Shown here piece after piece: positions 20,801-33,300 of a stretch of DNA of 60,000 bases. The notes below the pieces were generated by a model. The model searched no databases. It worked only from the letters and a program-made list of their open reading frames with translations, and was not told the DNA's origin. This DNA comes from Polytrichum commune (taxonomy: Eukaryota > Streptophyta > Polytrichopsida > Polytrichales > Polytrichaceae). Position numbers and translations under genes: made by a program. Location: assembly GCA_950295325.1 (NCBI GenBank), contig OX485805.1, positions 30,059,501 to 30,119,500 on the forward strand. The letters are read 5' to 3'. Each line of letters begins with the position of its first letter. The stretch's first letter is position 1.

Positions 20801-23800
20801 AAACATTGTGGATCAAGAAATCATGGACATATTGCATGGAAAGTTTCGCAGATTATGGAGGAAGATGTGGTGAAGATAGTGGGTACATCTGCGGTGATGA
20901 AACCTGCGTTTTACATTGTTGTGCACCACCAACGGCAATGTGTTGTCATGGGAATTCGGGGCACAAATACGGCTCAAGATGTGTTGACAGACTTGAACCC
21001 TCACAGTGAACCTTTTGAAGGAGGGTAAATATTCGCAACCTAAGACCAAAATTAATCTTTGAAGATTACATAGGCCCAGATTTGTCAATGTACAGGACTT
21101 GGGATCATATTTCTTTGGATGCCGGAATTTCCTTAGAATATTTTGTTGTAATTTCAATGCTTGGTTTCAGGTATGCACACTCAGGAATGTTGGCTGCTGC
21201 ACTGTGGTTACTCGAAACTGAAGGCCAGACTTTGCAAAGAGCTCTCCAGGCACACCCTGTGAGTAACCCCATGACCCAAATTTCGTCCAATATTGTTGTG
21301 GTGTTTGCAAATTTCATCAGGAATACCAACACCCACAGAAGTAATTTGTTTCACGTACACTAGGACTTGTGCTGCAATTTGGTGGTTGACCATTTCTCCA
21401 AACAATCGTGTTGTGGTTAGGTTAGGCATCCTTTGAAGTAAAGGGGGCTTATCTCGTTAGAAGATGACTCCTATGGTCACTGGAAAATGATTCTCTCAAT
21501 AATCAGCTTTTTACGTATTTGTTTTTAGGTATTTTTGGGGCACGGCTGCATTTTCATCCGACGCAAAAAGCCTCTATGCTTTCCAAATCCTTATAGCCCA
21601 CTGATTAGAGAGAGAGAGATGCTACCTCTAAACCCCTACCCACCCTCAAGGGTCAAAGGACTTTAGACTGCCATGTCTCTCTCAATAATTGGTGGTCAAG
21701 GAAGATTTATGATATATATATGCACTTTGTGTGTGAGATGAGCCTAAAATACTTGGAAAATTGATGATTATTGAGAGAATCATTTTACATAGACCATAGT
21801 TTCTCTTTAGAGCAACTTCTATGTTCATTGTAAAATGATTCTCTCAATAATCATCAATTTTCCAAGTATTTGGGGCAATGCCACATGCTCATTTCGCATA
21901 TGAGGGTTTAGAGGGTTGTATCTCTCTTAATAATTGGTGGGCAATATGGATTTGGAAAACTTATCGGCTTTGTGAGTAAAATGAGACTGTGGTGCCCACA
22001 AAAAACACCTAGAACGCTGATGATTATTGAAAGTATCAATTTACAGTGACCATACCTCTAAGGTAGATGTGCCCAATGTAGTTACTTATCTTGAATGAAA
22101 ACCCGTATTTGAGTGGTATGTGGTTTGGTGTGGCTCCAAAACAGATACTAAAAAGTTGTGTTTAAAAGATTGGATTGCATGCTCAAAATGTGAATCATTC
22201 TAATCTCTATTGTCAACATAATTGAGGGACCTTTATGACCATTTCATGAGCACGAGAATCTTCACTTCAATAGTGAAAAGGAAATTGATATGAGCTCCAA
22301 AAACTATGATGAAAGTGGCTACGACCTGGATCTGGATTTGCTAACTCTTTATCACTAATGTCTGCCACATTGCCTTCTGGATATGTATCACTGATAATAT
22401 TATTATTGTTATTATTTGGGGACATGGAACTAAAAAACAGGTTGTAACAGGGATATGGTTTGGTGTTTGCCGGGCACTCGCTTGGGGCAGGGACTGCTGC
22501 TCTTTTGACTCTAATGCTACGCGAATCATTTCCCACTCCACATGGACCTCTTTCTAAATCCTTGGGGATCCCTGAGGCTATGATTATTTGTTGGGGTTTT
22601 GGTTGCCCACCATGTGTTGACCTCAGCCTTGCAGTGACTTCCCCCTTCATCTACAATGCAGTTCTCCAGGTTTGCCATCTCTCACCACACAAATTTTGCA
22701 GTGGTTGTAGATTGACCCTCTTCCATACACGCAATTTCTACTTGCCCCCCCAAGTCTAAAAATATCATTCTTTCATATTTGGGGGTTTGAAAATTTATTT
22801 AGAAATATTATCTTATGTCAAGGAGAAAGTAAAATTATATTCACGTGTGACATTAATGATCAAAATACTAAAGTGTACATTTGCATCCAAGGGCATCCAT
22901 GCTTTGTATTTGAACCCGAATCTTCAATAAAATTAAAGTATTTCAACCAATTTGAAATGCACTTTAGAAGAACAATTGAATTTTAGATAGGGTCACTTTT
23001 GACACTAGAGCACTTTTCATTACTTGACACCTCATAGTTTCCTACCTTCGGAAGGACACAAAGTCTTCTTCCATCTATCAAGATTTAATTGGAGAGGTGT
23101 GTCCCCATTGGAATCATTCTTAGGTCATCAGGACTACCTACAAATTATTCCATTTGGATCGGACCTTAAATAGCCTACTTTAGAATGTTATGTCAATAAG
23201 CGTATGATTACCAATCATTGTCTGCTTGTAAAGTGTTGAGAATGGTTTCTTCTAAATGCAGGATGATGTCGTGGCTCGAGTTAGCCCTGCAGCACTGGAG
23301 GATTTGAGGTCTGAGGTTGCTCAAACAGAATGGTAAGATCTCATCACTCTCATGAATAATGAATTACCACATTTTTTACCCACAAAAGGAGGCTTGGTTT
23401 TTCTCTACTGCAGAACACCTTCCAAGTTCCAAAACATCATCTTTCATTTTCTTTACGCACCAACAGAGAGTCATCTACTTATAGTAACATTGTATTGAGT
23501 TGCCTTTAAGAAGTTCATCATATCGGGTCAATTTATATTTGTTACCAACATGTTCCACAATTTTATCTCAAGGGGGGCAGGAGGCGTTCCACTAGAAATG
23601 TGGTGTGATACAAGATAAAGTCCCATTTAATGTTTTAAAAGTGAAAATTATAAAAATATCGGAAGAATTCAGGGGATTGGAGATTCATTTTGAGAATATA
23701 TAGGATATATTTCAAGAATCTCCATAGAATATGCAAAAATTCCATGAACAAACGCATTACTTCATAATCCTCATGAAAATACCCCTAGCCACCTGAGATA

Positions 23801-25893
23801 TCTCTACAAGGGAGTGACCCCCCTGTGTTTTATGTTCTGTTGGAAGTTCTCAACCTCACCGTCCTATCCTGTTTTACTTTGCTTCTTCTCTACTCACACA
23901 CAACATGTGGTGCTTTCAGTGTCTAGGGTGGCTTAAACCCAAAACCTTGACGCAATTCCAAGGTTAAGTAGGCTAGGGTTGGAATATTGCTTGGATGGAT
24001 GACCTTCCTAGCACTTGATTTTCAATGCACCCTATCACTACGGTCCACCGGAATCATAGTGGGTAGTATCTAGGTGGATTGTATACTTTCAACCAATCAA
24101 GTGGGAGCCCAAGGGCTTGCTCTTGGAGGGTTAGGTGCGGACTTGCTTGTCTGCAACTGTTCCAGTGTTCACTTTTGAGAGGAGGTGGTAGTCTTCAAAG
24201 TTTCTCAAATTGTTGTGATGAGTCTCAAAATTACATATAGATATGAACTAATGCAAAGCTGACTCAAACCCAAGCGAACTCCGTATGCTATAGGAACTCT
24301 GTATCATGTGGGAACTTTGTGGTTAAGTTGCCTTAGACTGGAATAGTGCTTGGATCAGTGACCTTCCTACTACCCTAAACCCCTAAACCACCAAAATTAT
24401 AGTAGGGACTATCTGGGTGAACTAGATGTTTTCAACCATCTATGTGGGAACCATGGGGCTTGTCCTTGTGGGGAGATAGGTGTAGGCTAGCTTGTCCACA
24501 CCTATTCAAGGTGTTCACCTTTGAAAGGAGGTAGTAGTCTTGAAAGTCCCTCTAATTCTTGTTATGTCTATTTCAGAATTACATATAGAACTGGACTAAC
24601 TTGATAATGAAGCAACACCATGTTTCACGCCAGTTGCAATATTGGAGTCATCTCCTCCTTCAGTGTCAAATAAAAATGATAGTTAATGTCGGGGGTTGAT
24701 CTGGTGTTTTGTGTATGATTTCTGCTAGGAGTCAAGCCTTCAAGGATGGATCTAAACAAAGGCAGGTTGTGGACGTGCTGCAACAAACAATTCAGCAGGT
24801 TAGTACTTTGAAGATGACCCCTGAGGTAGTGGCAGTCTTCAATAAAGCAAAGAGCCATGGATACACCACATTTATGAGTGCTGGAAGTGCAGTTGTTTCC
24901 AAGATTACAGGCTTGAAATCATCAAAAGGTGCGAAGGGAAAGGCTGGTGCCTTACTTGCATTTGGGGCTGCAGCTACTGGCACACTTTTGGAGATGGCTT
25001 CCAAAAGAGGTGTGGTCCTTCTGTGTCAAATTTTTGTAAACCTTCCTTTTCGTTTTATTCTTCTGATTTTGAACCTTTTTTCTGGTCAAGGTTCTCGTAA
25101 TTCAATAGAGTTATTCTCTAACTAAACATGACTTTTGGTCAAGAGTTTTGTTTTCCATACAACACCTTTCATGTTCGATACATTTCCGTTGCATGCTTGG
25201 AGTAGTAGTGTGGAGGTTTGGACGAAAAATCAATTTATTTTGGTTTATTGAGGGTCAAATTCATTGATGACATGTTGAGGAGTGCTAAAATGGGTTTGGC
25301 CATCAATAGACTGAAAATTGGTTGCTCTTCATTCAAATTCAAACACTACCTCCAAGCATGCAACACAAGTGGAAAACAACCATTGCAAAATCATAAAGGA
25401 CAAAATCCCGATAAAAAGTCCCATTGAGTTAAAGGATAATAACTCTCATGAGCTTCAGCTTGCAGTCGTGAAGTGTTTATTAATACTGTGATATGTGGGG
25501 TTTTACCAAACAGTTACAGAAGGCGTCACCAAGTCCCTGTCTAGCATAGAAGAAAAGAATCGAAAAGCAGATGAACGAGTAGCTGCCGCTGCTATTGCTG
25601 CCAACACAGTCGCGACAAGCACGTCTTCAAACAACGAGTTTTTGAGGAAACGGCGATTGTTTACTCCTGGAAGCCTCTACCACATTATTCGTCACACACT
25701 CCAACCGGATCAAATTAAGGTGAACGATCCTCGAAAAGTGAGACACACAGTCATGAAGGCAACGGATCCAAATGCTCGGTTCAGTCGAATTGTGCTTTCA
25801 TCGACTATGCTTTCAGACCACAGCGCGCCTGCGTATGTTGATGCGCTTGAAGATGCATCAGAGCTTGCATCTGTGAGGAAAATTACATTTTAG
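17836..25893 (+). CDS. Class 3 (diacylglycerol-lipase-like) lipase, eight exons
   Basis: Proposed exons: 17836-18014, 19522-19609, about 20780-21024, 21171-21258, 22451-22669, 23262-23332, 24729-25009, 25514-25893. All introns are GT/AG, phases agree, and the total is 1551 nt (516 aa). Only the start of exon 3 is uncertain. The protein has an N-terminal helical region (WLRWAKAAYKRD), then CVVMGIRGTNTAQDVLTDL, then the nucleophile elbow FAGHSLGAGTAALL with the catalytic Ser. CWGFGCPPCVDLSLA offers the likely acid residue, and DDVVARVSP resembles the segment before the late His. These are hallmarks of alpha/beta-hydrolase class 3 lipases of the sn-1 diacylglycerol lipase type, which release fatty acids from glycerolipids. 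Substrate is not known from sequence. Many introns have taken in repeats without damaging splice sites, so the gene is probably live. Confidence 0.88.
18090..19210 (+). repeat. Tandem repeat inside lipase intron 1
   Basis: About five diverged units built around tttctgcattgtggatcctg (18254, 18466, 18676, 18803, 19037), aatcaatcaccttaaa and cagactacaattaccat. The period is about 210 bp, with one shorter unit. A partial further unit may precede exon 2 near 19436-19500. Confidence 0.85.
19700..20750. other. Lipase intron 2, no further features
   Basis: Noncoding on my reading. Short open frames show no family signature. A pyrimidine-rich stretch ending tctgtttag at about 20750 is an alternative acceptor for exon 3. 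Confidence 0.5.
21475..21797 (+). repeat. MITE family B, copy 1 (lipase intron 4)
   Basis: Inverted ends: ggtcactggaaaatgattctctcaataatca on the left, and gattattgagagaatcattttacatagacc on the right. About 320 bp, noncoding. Confidence 0.8.
21822..22054 (+). repeat. MITE family B, copy 2 (lipase intron 4)
   Basis: About 230 bp with the same kind of inverted ends (ttgtaaaatgattctctcaataatc / gattattgaaagtatcaatttacagtgacc). It lies 25 bp after copy 1, so two elements of one family sit head to tail in one intron. Confidence 0.8.
22095..22235 (+). repeat. 140-bp dispersed direct repeat, copy 1
   Basis: tatttgagtg.tatgtggtttggtgtggctcc...gattggatt.tgctca...gtcaacataatt is shared, same orientation, with 26430-26572. 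Noncoding, in lipase intron 4. Confidence 0.75.
23928..24604 (+). mobile_element. 5S-rRNA-derived retroelement, two tandem copies (lipase intron 6)
   Basis: Two related units, about 23928-24256 and 24257-24604. Each contains a stretch aligning with the 3' two thirds of plant 5S rRNA: gttaag..., a ggaata.tgcttggat segment and tgaccttcct, corresponding to the conserved AAGTTAAGC...GTACTAGGATGGGTGACC region that includes the internal polymerase III promoter. A shared tail (aggaggtggtagtcttcaaag; tacatataga) follows. In plants this pattern is known from Cassandra TRIM elements, which carry 5S sequence in their LTRs; 5S-headed SINEs are the alternative. No internal domain separates the units, so this is either a tandem LTR pair or a dimeric SINE. 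Confidence 0.72.
25207..25370 (+). repeat. MITE family C, copy 1 (lipase intron 7)
   Basis: About 165 bp from gtgtggaggtttggacg to cattcaaattcaaacactacctccaagc. It matches, inverted, 33060-33225 in intron 1 of the aminotransferase-like gene. Confidence 0.75.
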
Positions 25894-26429
25894 TAGCAAG
25901 TTCTTCCAATTCATTGCTCGAAGAAAATTGATCAAACAAGGGGACATTCTCCTACACAAACCTTTCTGATTGTAGCATCTAGTTGGACCTTGAGCTACTT
26001 TTTATTATTAATCTGACAATGGTTCCTAGATGATAAAATTTTCAGACAATTTGTCTACTTGAAACAGCTGCCGTGATTAATTGAAATGCTGGTTACAAGG
26101 CAGATGGCTGGTTTTGAGGCTTATAAAATTCTAGGCTACGGATTCTGGAAGATGAAATAGATGCAAAGATGAAATGCCATTGCAGATGGTTATCTAGAAA
26201 CATTCATTCTAGGACCTTGGAAAAGGCCTCGGTTGTTATGATCATTGGAACAACCTGTTCTCTTTGTTTATTATGAAATAGGGTATTAGATCTCTGAGGA
26301 AAGTTGTAGTTTCATTCTCCACAAGAATGAGCCCGTGTGGCAGTTCCAAACTAGTATCCGAAATTCCTCACAAATTGTGCGTCATGTTGAACTAAGGTAG
26401 ACAGCCCATATTTGGTTACTTTTCTTATT
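25894..26429. other. 3' flank of the lipase gene
   Basis: Presumed 3' UTR and intergenic DNA. No clear poly(A) signal, gene or repeat can be assigned. Confidence 0.5.
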
Positions 26430-26572
26430 AGGACACCTATATTTGAGTGTTATGTGGTTTGGTGTGGCTCCAAGTACGGAGACCAAAAAAGCATCGTCTG
26501 TTTTAAAGTGATTGGATTGTGTGCTCACATAACATCATAATCATTCGAGGTTCAATAGTCAACATAATTTGA
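26430..26572 (+). repeat. 140-bp dispersed direct repeat, copy 2
   Basis: Second copy of the sequence at 22095-22235, same orientation, just beyond the lipase gene and abutting LINE remnants. Confidence 0.75.
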
Positions 26573-28380
26573 TTTCTCACGCCCAAGTATAGTAATCTCC
26601 CATGCAAACATACCAATAACTCCAAAAACTTCAAAAACTCTCAACAAACTATACCAATATAACATCACAACCCTCATACAGATCCAGAACCAAGCTCGCA
26701 CACACATCATCACCCTTGAAGAGTTTAGAATGCGTATCAATGCAACCCCCAAAGCCATTAAAGGAGCACTTAGAAGAGCCAACCTCATCTTGCCACCTAC
26801 AATACGCAACACACAAGAAATAAATACCCATACCCCACAAAACCACAACAAACAACATGGAACCCAAACATGTGCCACACAATCTTAGAGAGCACACAAA
26901 CCAAAAAGACAAATGGGGAACGAAAGCCACCCACCACCAACACCTTTGCAAATGGACAAGCCCCAACCAACTTGGATCAAATGAGTCAAACAACAAGACC
27001 TCCTAAACTTGGACAATCTAACTTTCAAACACAACCTGTCCCTTCTCAACAAACTCCTAAGACATTGACACTGATAAAAAAAAAACTTCATTGAGTTCCC
27101 CACAAAACTTAGCACACCCCAACCACCCACAAAAGATATTTCAAAGCCCCTATCAACACAAAAAACCTTACACTAATCACCAAAGAATGCAACTTGGACT
27201 TAGACATACTAGCAAAAACATCAACCATCCAAATAATCCACATAGAAGCCAACATATACAACCTAAATTGAAACTATATAGCAACAATAACAACAAACAA
27301 ACTACAATGGTTGTGGGAAAGATTCTCCAATAACACACACCCCAACTAATACAATTCATACAACTTTGAAACTTTGAAATATAAATAATGTGGTTACTAG
27401 ATCAACATTGACCTCTCAAAATCAAATAAAAAAACCTCTCCCTAATAAATACCATTGAATCCAACACAATCATAACCATCATACTCATCAAAACCATTAA
27501 TATCACCCATTCATACTTCTCATCTCACTTACATGCCCCAAACCCTCAACCAAATACTACATGTTTCATACAAGAGACATAATTGGCTTGCTCAAGAAAG
27601 CCTTTCCATCCAAATGGTATGGTATAGGCTCAAGTCATCCCCCCCCAACCCATCTAATCACCATGGAGGCCATCTAGTATGCAAAAATGGTAGCAAAAGA
27701 AAACCCCAACACATCCACAATCCTCATCATAAACCATAACAATTGGACACCACACAAAAAACCAACATGGAACATTACCAAGACACCCACCTAATAACCA
27801 CAATTTCCCCTTCCCCCCCACACCATAAAGTGCACCCCATCTATCAAATGGCCAAAAGGCCAACACCACCTAGAAAAAACACTAACAATCATCATCTACA
27901 TACATAACAAAACCACCTCACCAACAACACCAACCAAGGAATTCATGGCCCGAAATTACATAATACCCAATTGTACATTATGCGGTTGTCAAGAAAAGGT
28001 CACTTGGCCACACCTATTATCTACATGTGTTCTCCCATACTTAAAAGGCCTAAGAATAGCAAGACATAACACCGACACACACCACAAAACTAATGAAACA
28101 TATAGACCAAACTGCCATCAAATACCTAACATATCTAATCCTAAACAAAAGAAAACTCAACAATGCACAAAGCCGGGTCCCCCCCCCCCCCCGGCCCGCA
28201 ACCACCTAGCTAGCACTGAGACTAACATAGATAGCTACAACCCACTTCTTGCAAGGGAGGCAATAAGCCCTAGAATGATACACAACCTACATATGTACAT
28301 GTCAAAAGAGACAAACTCATATTCATGTTGGTGTCAATGCATGAATGATAACTTTCTTGCAATTCATAAGATATCTTAAG
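26573..28380 (+). pseudogene. Degenerate LINE fragments
   Basis: CA-rich plus-strand sequence with interrupted reading frames. The open stretch 27945-28379 starts with a zinc-knuckle of the type found after reverse transcriptase in plant LINEs (CTLCGCQEKVTWPHLLSTC). It matches the CPIC...TWLHVLLKC motif of the minus-strand LINE at 38.8-39.3 kb. Around 27560 a CFIQET-like endonuclease motif is readable, so pieces from more than one part, possibly two copies, are present. A run of about 14 C occurs at 28179-28192. Nothing is intact. Confidence 0.6.
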
Positions 28381-28599
28381 TCAAGAAGAATATAAAATAC
28401 CAAGTAATGAATTTGACATTGAAAATCAGAATACCAAATATGTACTTATACCAATTTTTATTTCTATAATCAAAGTAGTTTTCTTTTCTTCTCTTTTAAT
28501 CAAAAAAAATAGTTGCATTTACTTTACTGAACAACATTATATACAAATGGGCTACATACATGTAGATTTCCCTATGCAGTATCCCAGAGTAACAACATA

Positions 28600-29270
28600 T
28601 GATCATCATGGCAAACATGATGGTATTCTTGGAGGAGCATAACTTTTTGAGGGTGGTGGTGTTGGAGGATTTGGACCCTTTGAAGGCGGTGGTCTTGGAG
28701 GAGCAAGATCTTTTGGAGGTAGAGGTCTTGGAAGAGCGAACCCTTTAGAAATGGTGGTCTTGGAAGAATGAGACTATTTGGGTGGTGGTCTTGGAGTGAA
28801 CCTTCCAAAAGTGGTGGTCTTGGAAGAATGGGACTATTTGTGGGCAGTGTTCTTGGAGGAGTAGGACCTTTTGGAGGCGGTCAAAATCTTGGAGGAAGGG
28901 GACCAATCACTTGTACTACTCCTCACCCCTTACATGCCCAACACAACTCACTCAATAACACTTGCCACACAACTGTGATCTAGTCTTCAACTCCTTTTAA
29001 ATACGATGCCCTTGGAGGATTGGAATGGTTTGGTGAAGGTGGTCTTGAAGGAATGAGACTATTTGGAGGCAGTGGTCTTGGAGGAGTGGAGCCCCATTGG
29101 GGATGGTGGCCTTGGAGGAGGGGGCCCTTTTGGAGGCGATGTTCTTAAGAGGACAAGGACCTTTTGGAGGTGGACCTTTTCCAATGAAAAGTACCATCCC
29201 TGGGTTCCCAACCCTACCACCCCTACCACCTCTCCCACCCATCCTGCCCCTCCCGCCTCCTTAGTCAATG
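28600..29270 (+). pseudogene. Decayed glycine-rich protein repeat
   Basis: A 30-33 bp unit (ggtggtcttggaggag...ttttggag) is repeated many times in imperfect form. In one plus frame it reads GGGLGGARSFGG and GGGPFGGD, and is repeatedly broken by stops and frameshifts. It is followed by a proline-rich stretch (about 29200-29260) reading PTLPPLPPLPP in another frame. This resembles glycine-/proline-rich cell-wall-type proteins. It could equally be a minisatellite that only looks like coding sequence. Confidence 0.45.
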
Positions 29271-29299
29271 TGCTATACGCTCATCGTTTTTTAGGTGGT

Positions 29300-30300
29300 T
29301 GAATCCTCATTGATTGAAGGTTTATAGCTAATCCTTAGTGGTTTCAATGAATGACAACCACCCTTGAACCAACAACGACTATAAGAGGTTGGGAGTTGAG
29401 ACATTCGACTAACTATTTTCATTGTGTAGAATTTTTGCATATCTTCATAGAGTTGGATGATCACTTGTAGTGGCAAGTCTTGTAGTGAAGATTAAGTTCA
29501 GTGGATAGTTCACCTCATGTTTCTTCCTCAATTACTTCATGAGAAGTTGACAATGTTCTTGTAGGAGCCCAGAGATTCAGACTCACTTTTTTATAATTTG
29601 AAGTGTAACTGGTTTCATCTGTTTGTAAATTGACTGGTGTGTCTCAAGCTTGAGTGATCATCATTAAGAGCATAGTAGACTAATCTGTGAGTATTTGTGT
29701 AAGAGCTTTGTGTATTGACAGAGTTGATTGGATCTCATTGTCGAATAGATGCAACTACTCTTTAGACTCTGAAGAAGGGCATCAATCAATTCCTCTCAAG
29801 AATAAATAAATCCGTTTCACAATTGAAACTAATGTTGTGAAAGATAAACACACCTCACTGCAACAAATCATGTATCAAATTTAATCCACTTTCTGTATGT
29901 TACATCAACAGAGGGGGCCTTAACTGTGGACCCTGTCAATTATGGAAAGATTATACCAGTTCCAAGGTTCATGGACCTTATGTGGCCACTCTTCTTGATT
30001 GGACACCTACAATTTAGAGGTACATGGCAAGGCCTGTACTTAAGAATACATCACAGGTGGTACGATGGGATTGGACTATGTCCTCAAAATCAATAGATCC
30101 TATTCTAAGCTCAATAGGTAACAGACTTCAGAGGGCCTATGTCATCACTTTAAAAAAATAAAAATAAAAACTTCGATTTGACCTCTTGTAACTTCTGCAT
30201 TTCAACTTTGATGACTCTGAAACTTGAAACGACAGTCTTTGTAATTCACCACTAACCAGATGAGACAAGTGCTGAGCAGATCAAACAGCCAAAATTAACT
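29300..30300. other. Intergenic stretch, possible solo LTR
   Basis: No gene is seen. 29570-29910 begins TGTAGGAGCCC and ends ACATCAACA with an aataaataaa signal in between, as in a small LTR, but no target duplication or second copy supports it. Confidence 0.25.
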
Positions 30301-30307
30301 GTCTACC

Positions 30308-33300
30308 TTAGTACTCAGGTCTTTGCATGAAATTCTCAAGTCGTTGCAAGGCCACAGATAGAGTACTGTCATCAACAGTAGCAAAACAGAGTCGGAACCA
30401 GCCGGGTTCGGTACAGCAGCATGAAAATCCTGGATTCAGGTGTAAACCGAGTTTATATAAAAGGTGTTTCCAGAGCTTCATCTCCTCCTCCTTGTTGCAT
30501 AACCTCAAAACCCGTCGGAGATCGATCCAACAAAAGAGGCCACCTTCACATTTGGAAGTTCGGATACCCACCTTCTCTAAATGAAAAACAACTTTGTGGT
30601 GGCGTTCCGTGATTCGTCTCCGATTCTCGGCCAAGTATATGCTCATAAAATTTCCGTCGCCGAGCAACGAAGTGCAGAGCTCTTGTGTTGGGGTCGAAAC
30701 TGCGCAAAATCGTGCCATCCGACTCCCGGCCTCCACCACTTGCTTGTTCCACGAATACAAGGCACCAACTCGGAACCCGGAAATACCCAAATCCTTGGAA
30801 ACTCCATAGAGTATGTGAACGTAACTTCGGTTACATTTTGGTTGTGATTCGAGAACCTCGGCAATGCTTGTAAACTTGTAGCCTTCCATCACGCAAGCAA
30901 CATAGATTTCGTTTACAATCAGGTGAATTTTTTTGTCTGTGACAAAGGCTAAGATGGAAGCTAACATTGTTTCGTCGAGTACATAGCCTACTGGGTTGGA
31001 TGGATTTGTGATCAAAACCCCTCGGACATTAATTCCCCTTTTATTGAGCTTTTGATAGGTGCTTTCAAGTGCACCTTGCGTCAGCCGAAAATCAGTGCTG
31101 CTATAACAAGGTACAGGAATGAGCTCCACTTGACTCCTCCATTTGATGTCTCTCTCATACCTATCGGGGGAATTAATCACAAGAACATATTCAGTACAAG
31201 AATACTATGCACGGGATTAGTATGAGATGATTAGTACGAAATTGAGGCCATAGCCATTTTCCTCATGATTGTTTGAAGCTCACATGAACATCTTGGTCAT
31301 TATCAAAGTGAGGATTTTCTTTCTTCTAAAATGGTCAAATAGGCTCCCCAATTACGTTGAAAAATCGAATCTAGAAGAATTCACAAGTTTGAGCACATGG
31401 TCTAACTTGTGCACGTGCACGTCATTTTGGATTTTTGTAATTAAATAGATTCACACCTATCCGAGCACCACTCAGTTATAGGTGTCCAATTAAGATACAT
31501 AGCTGAATAAGGCCTGCTTACCCTAAACCTTAAGTGCAAGCCAACAAGGAAGCAAGTCTGATCAATCAGGTCTCAATGTTAACATTGAAGTTGATAAGTT
31601 AACTAGGTATCAAATTGACCGAATCATCAGAATAGTAAGTCAAAATTATTTGGTTGCTTCTGAATTTACAAGAGTAATTCCAAGGGATATTAAACTCTGC
31701 GTGCACTTACCCTCCATAGTAGGGGGTAGGAATGAGAAACGCATCGCCTGGCTGAGCCAAGCAAAAAGACAGAATTTCTATTGCAGGAGTGGCTCCTGCT
31801 GTCAACACAATTTGCGATGCTTCAAATTCCACCCGGCCCCCCATCACCACTCCCATGAACTTTGCAAGCACCTACGAGCTCTTCTCCCACGCACAAAGTC
31901 AAGAGATGGGTAACGAAGATTTAATTGCACAAGCAACTCAGTTAACTGCCTTAAAGCTCTATAATAAAATATACATTCAACACCAAAAGACTCTAGGTAC
32001 ACATTAATGTAGGACTAGCATATAGGTGAATGCATGGGTATCAACATTGAGCATCAATAATGGTATGAAATATCCTACTCATGGGTATCGAAATTGTAAT
32101 ACCAGTCAAATATTGATATTTAGTAGGTATGTCAAGGTGACAGGATCTTTCTATACCCGAGTCCTTATTTGAGTCATATCCATTCTAAACCCATATTGAT
32201 ACTAGGGCGATTTCACCTAGGTATGAAGGTTCTTGCATGGTATATAGACCTGAAGGGTATCACTACACAAATACCATCCAATCCCCATACGCAACTTGTA
32301 TCCAAAAATGTGAAATCTTCATATAGATACCCGAATGGCACAAAAAAGAAGACAATCCCAGGCCAACACTGGTACATACACCCAAAACCAACACTGAACC
32401 TAAAACCAACACTATGTACTAAAGTCATAGATTGGGGCTTCAGATATATGGCACTTGTACATATTGGTGGTTTTAGGTTATGTGTTGGTATTAGGTATGC
32501 CTACCTTAATACAACTCTTTAACAGCATTACTGCAGTTCAAAACGAGGAATAGATATAAGAGGTACAGCTTACTCACAGTTCGAAGAGACTTGAGCCCCG
32601 CGTAAGGAGCATAGCCTGCAGTGTCTACCAAATCCATAGAATTGAAGCTCCATTTTGAAAGCCAGTCTTGTATGACGTCCAGAGACAACTGCATGATAAA
32701 ATTCCACATTTGAGCATTAAAAAGTGTCGATGTTTTATCAGCCTGAAGAATAATCAACAAATTGTTGATACACTTGACATTGAACTCCAGAGGTTTTTGC
32801 CTGCTCACTCAAAATGGCAATGATTTTATCTCTGATTCATTCCTGCGATTGAACTTTCTCCCTACCATTCTTTACAGTCATTGCATATGTTCTCAGGCAT
32901 GCACAAACCTGTATCTGTAAACCACAGTACTAAACGAGAGCGACTTGTGGACACTAAAATTATCCTTTAACTCTATGGATATTTTCGTTGGGAGTTGGTC
33001 CCCTATGATCTCCCATTGGTTGTTTTGGATACAATAAAAATAATTTCTTTCCACTTGTGAGGGTATATGCTCGGAGGTAGTGTTTGAATTTGAATGAAAT
33101 GCAACCTATGCAGCTTGATTGAGGGCCGAAGTCATTTTACAACCTTTTGGCATGCCCAAATGACTTTGACCCTCAATGAACCGAATATAGAATGTTCTAC
33201 GTTCAAACCTCCACACTAACTCCACCCACACACCAAAATCTTACCAAACATGGGAAGTGTTGTAAGCAAAACAACCAACTCCCAACCAAAACTCACATTG

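Noticed and set aside
23928-24604. Functional 5S rRNA gene
   Set aside because: Only part of the 5S sequence is matched, with many changes and no standard ends or array; a 5S-derived retroelement fits better.
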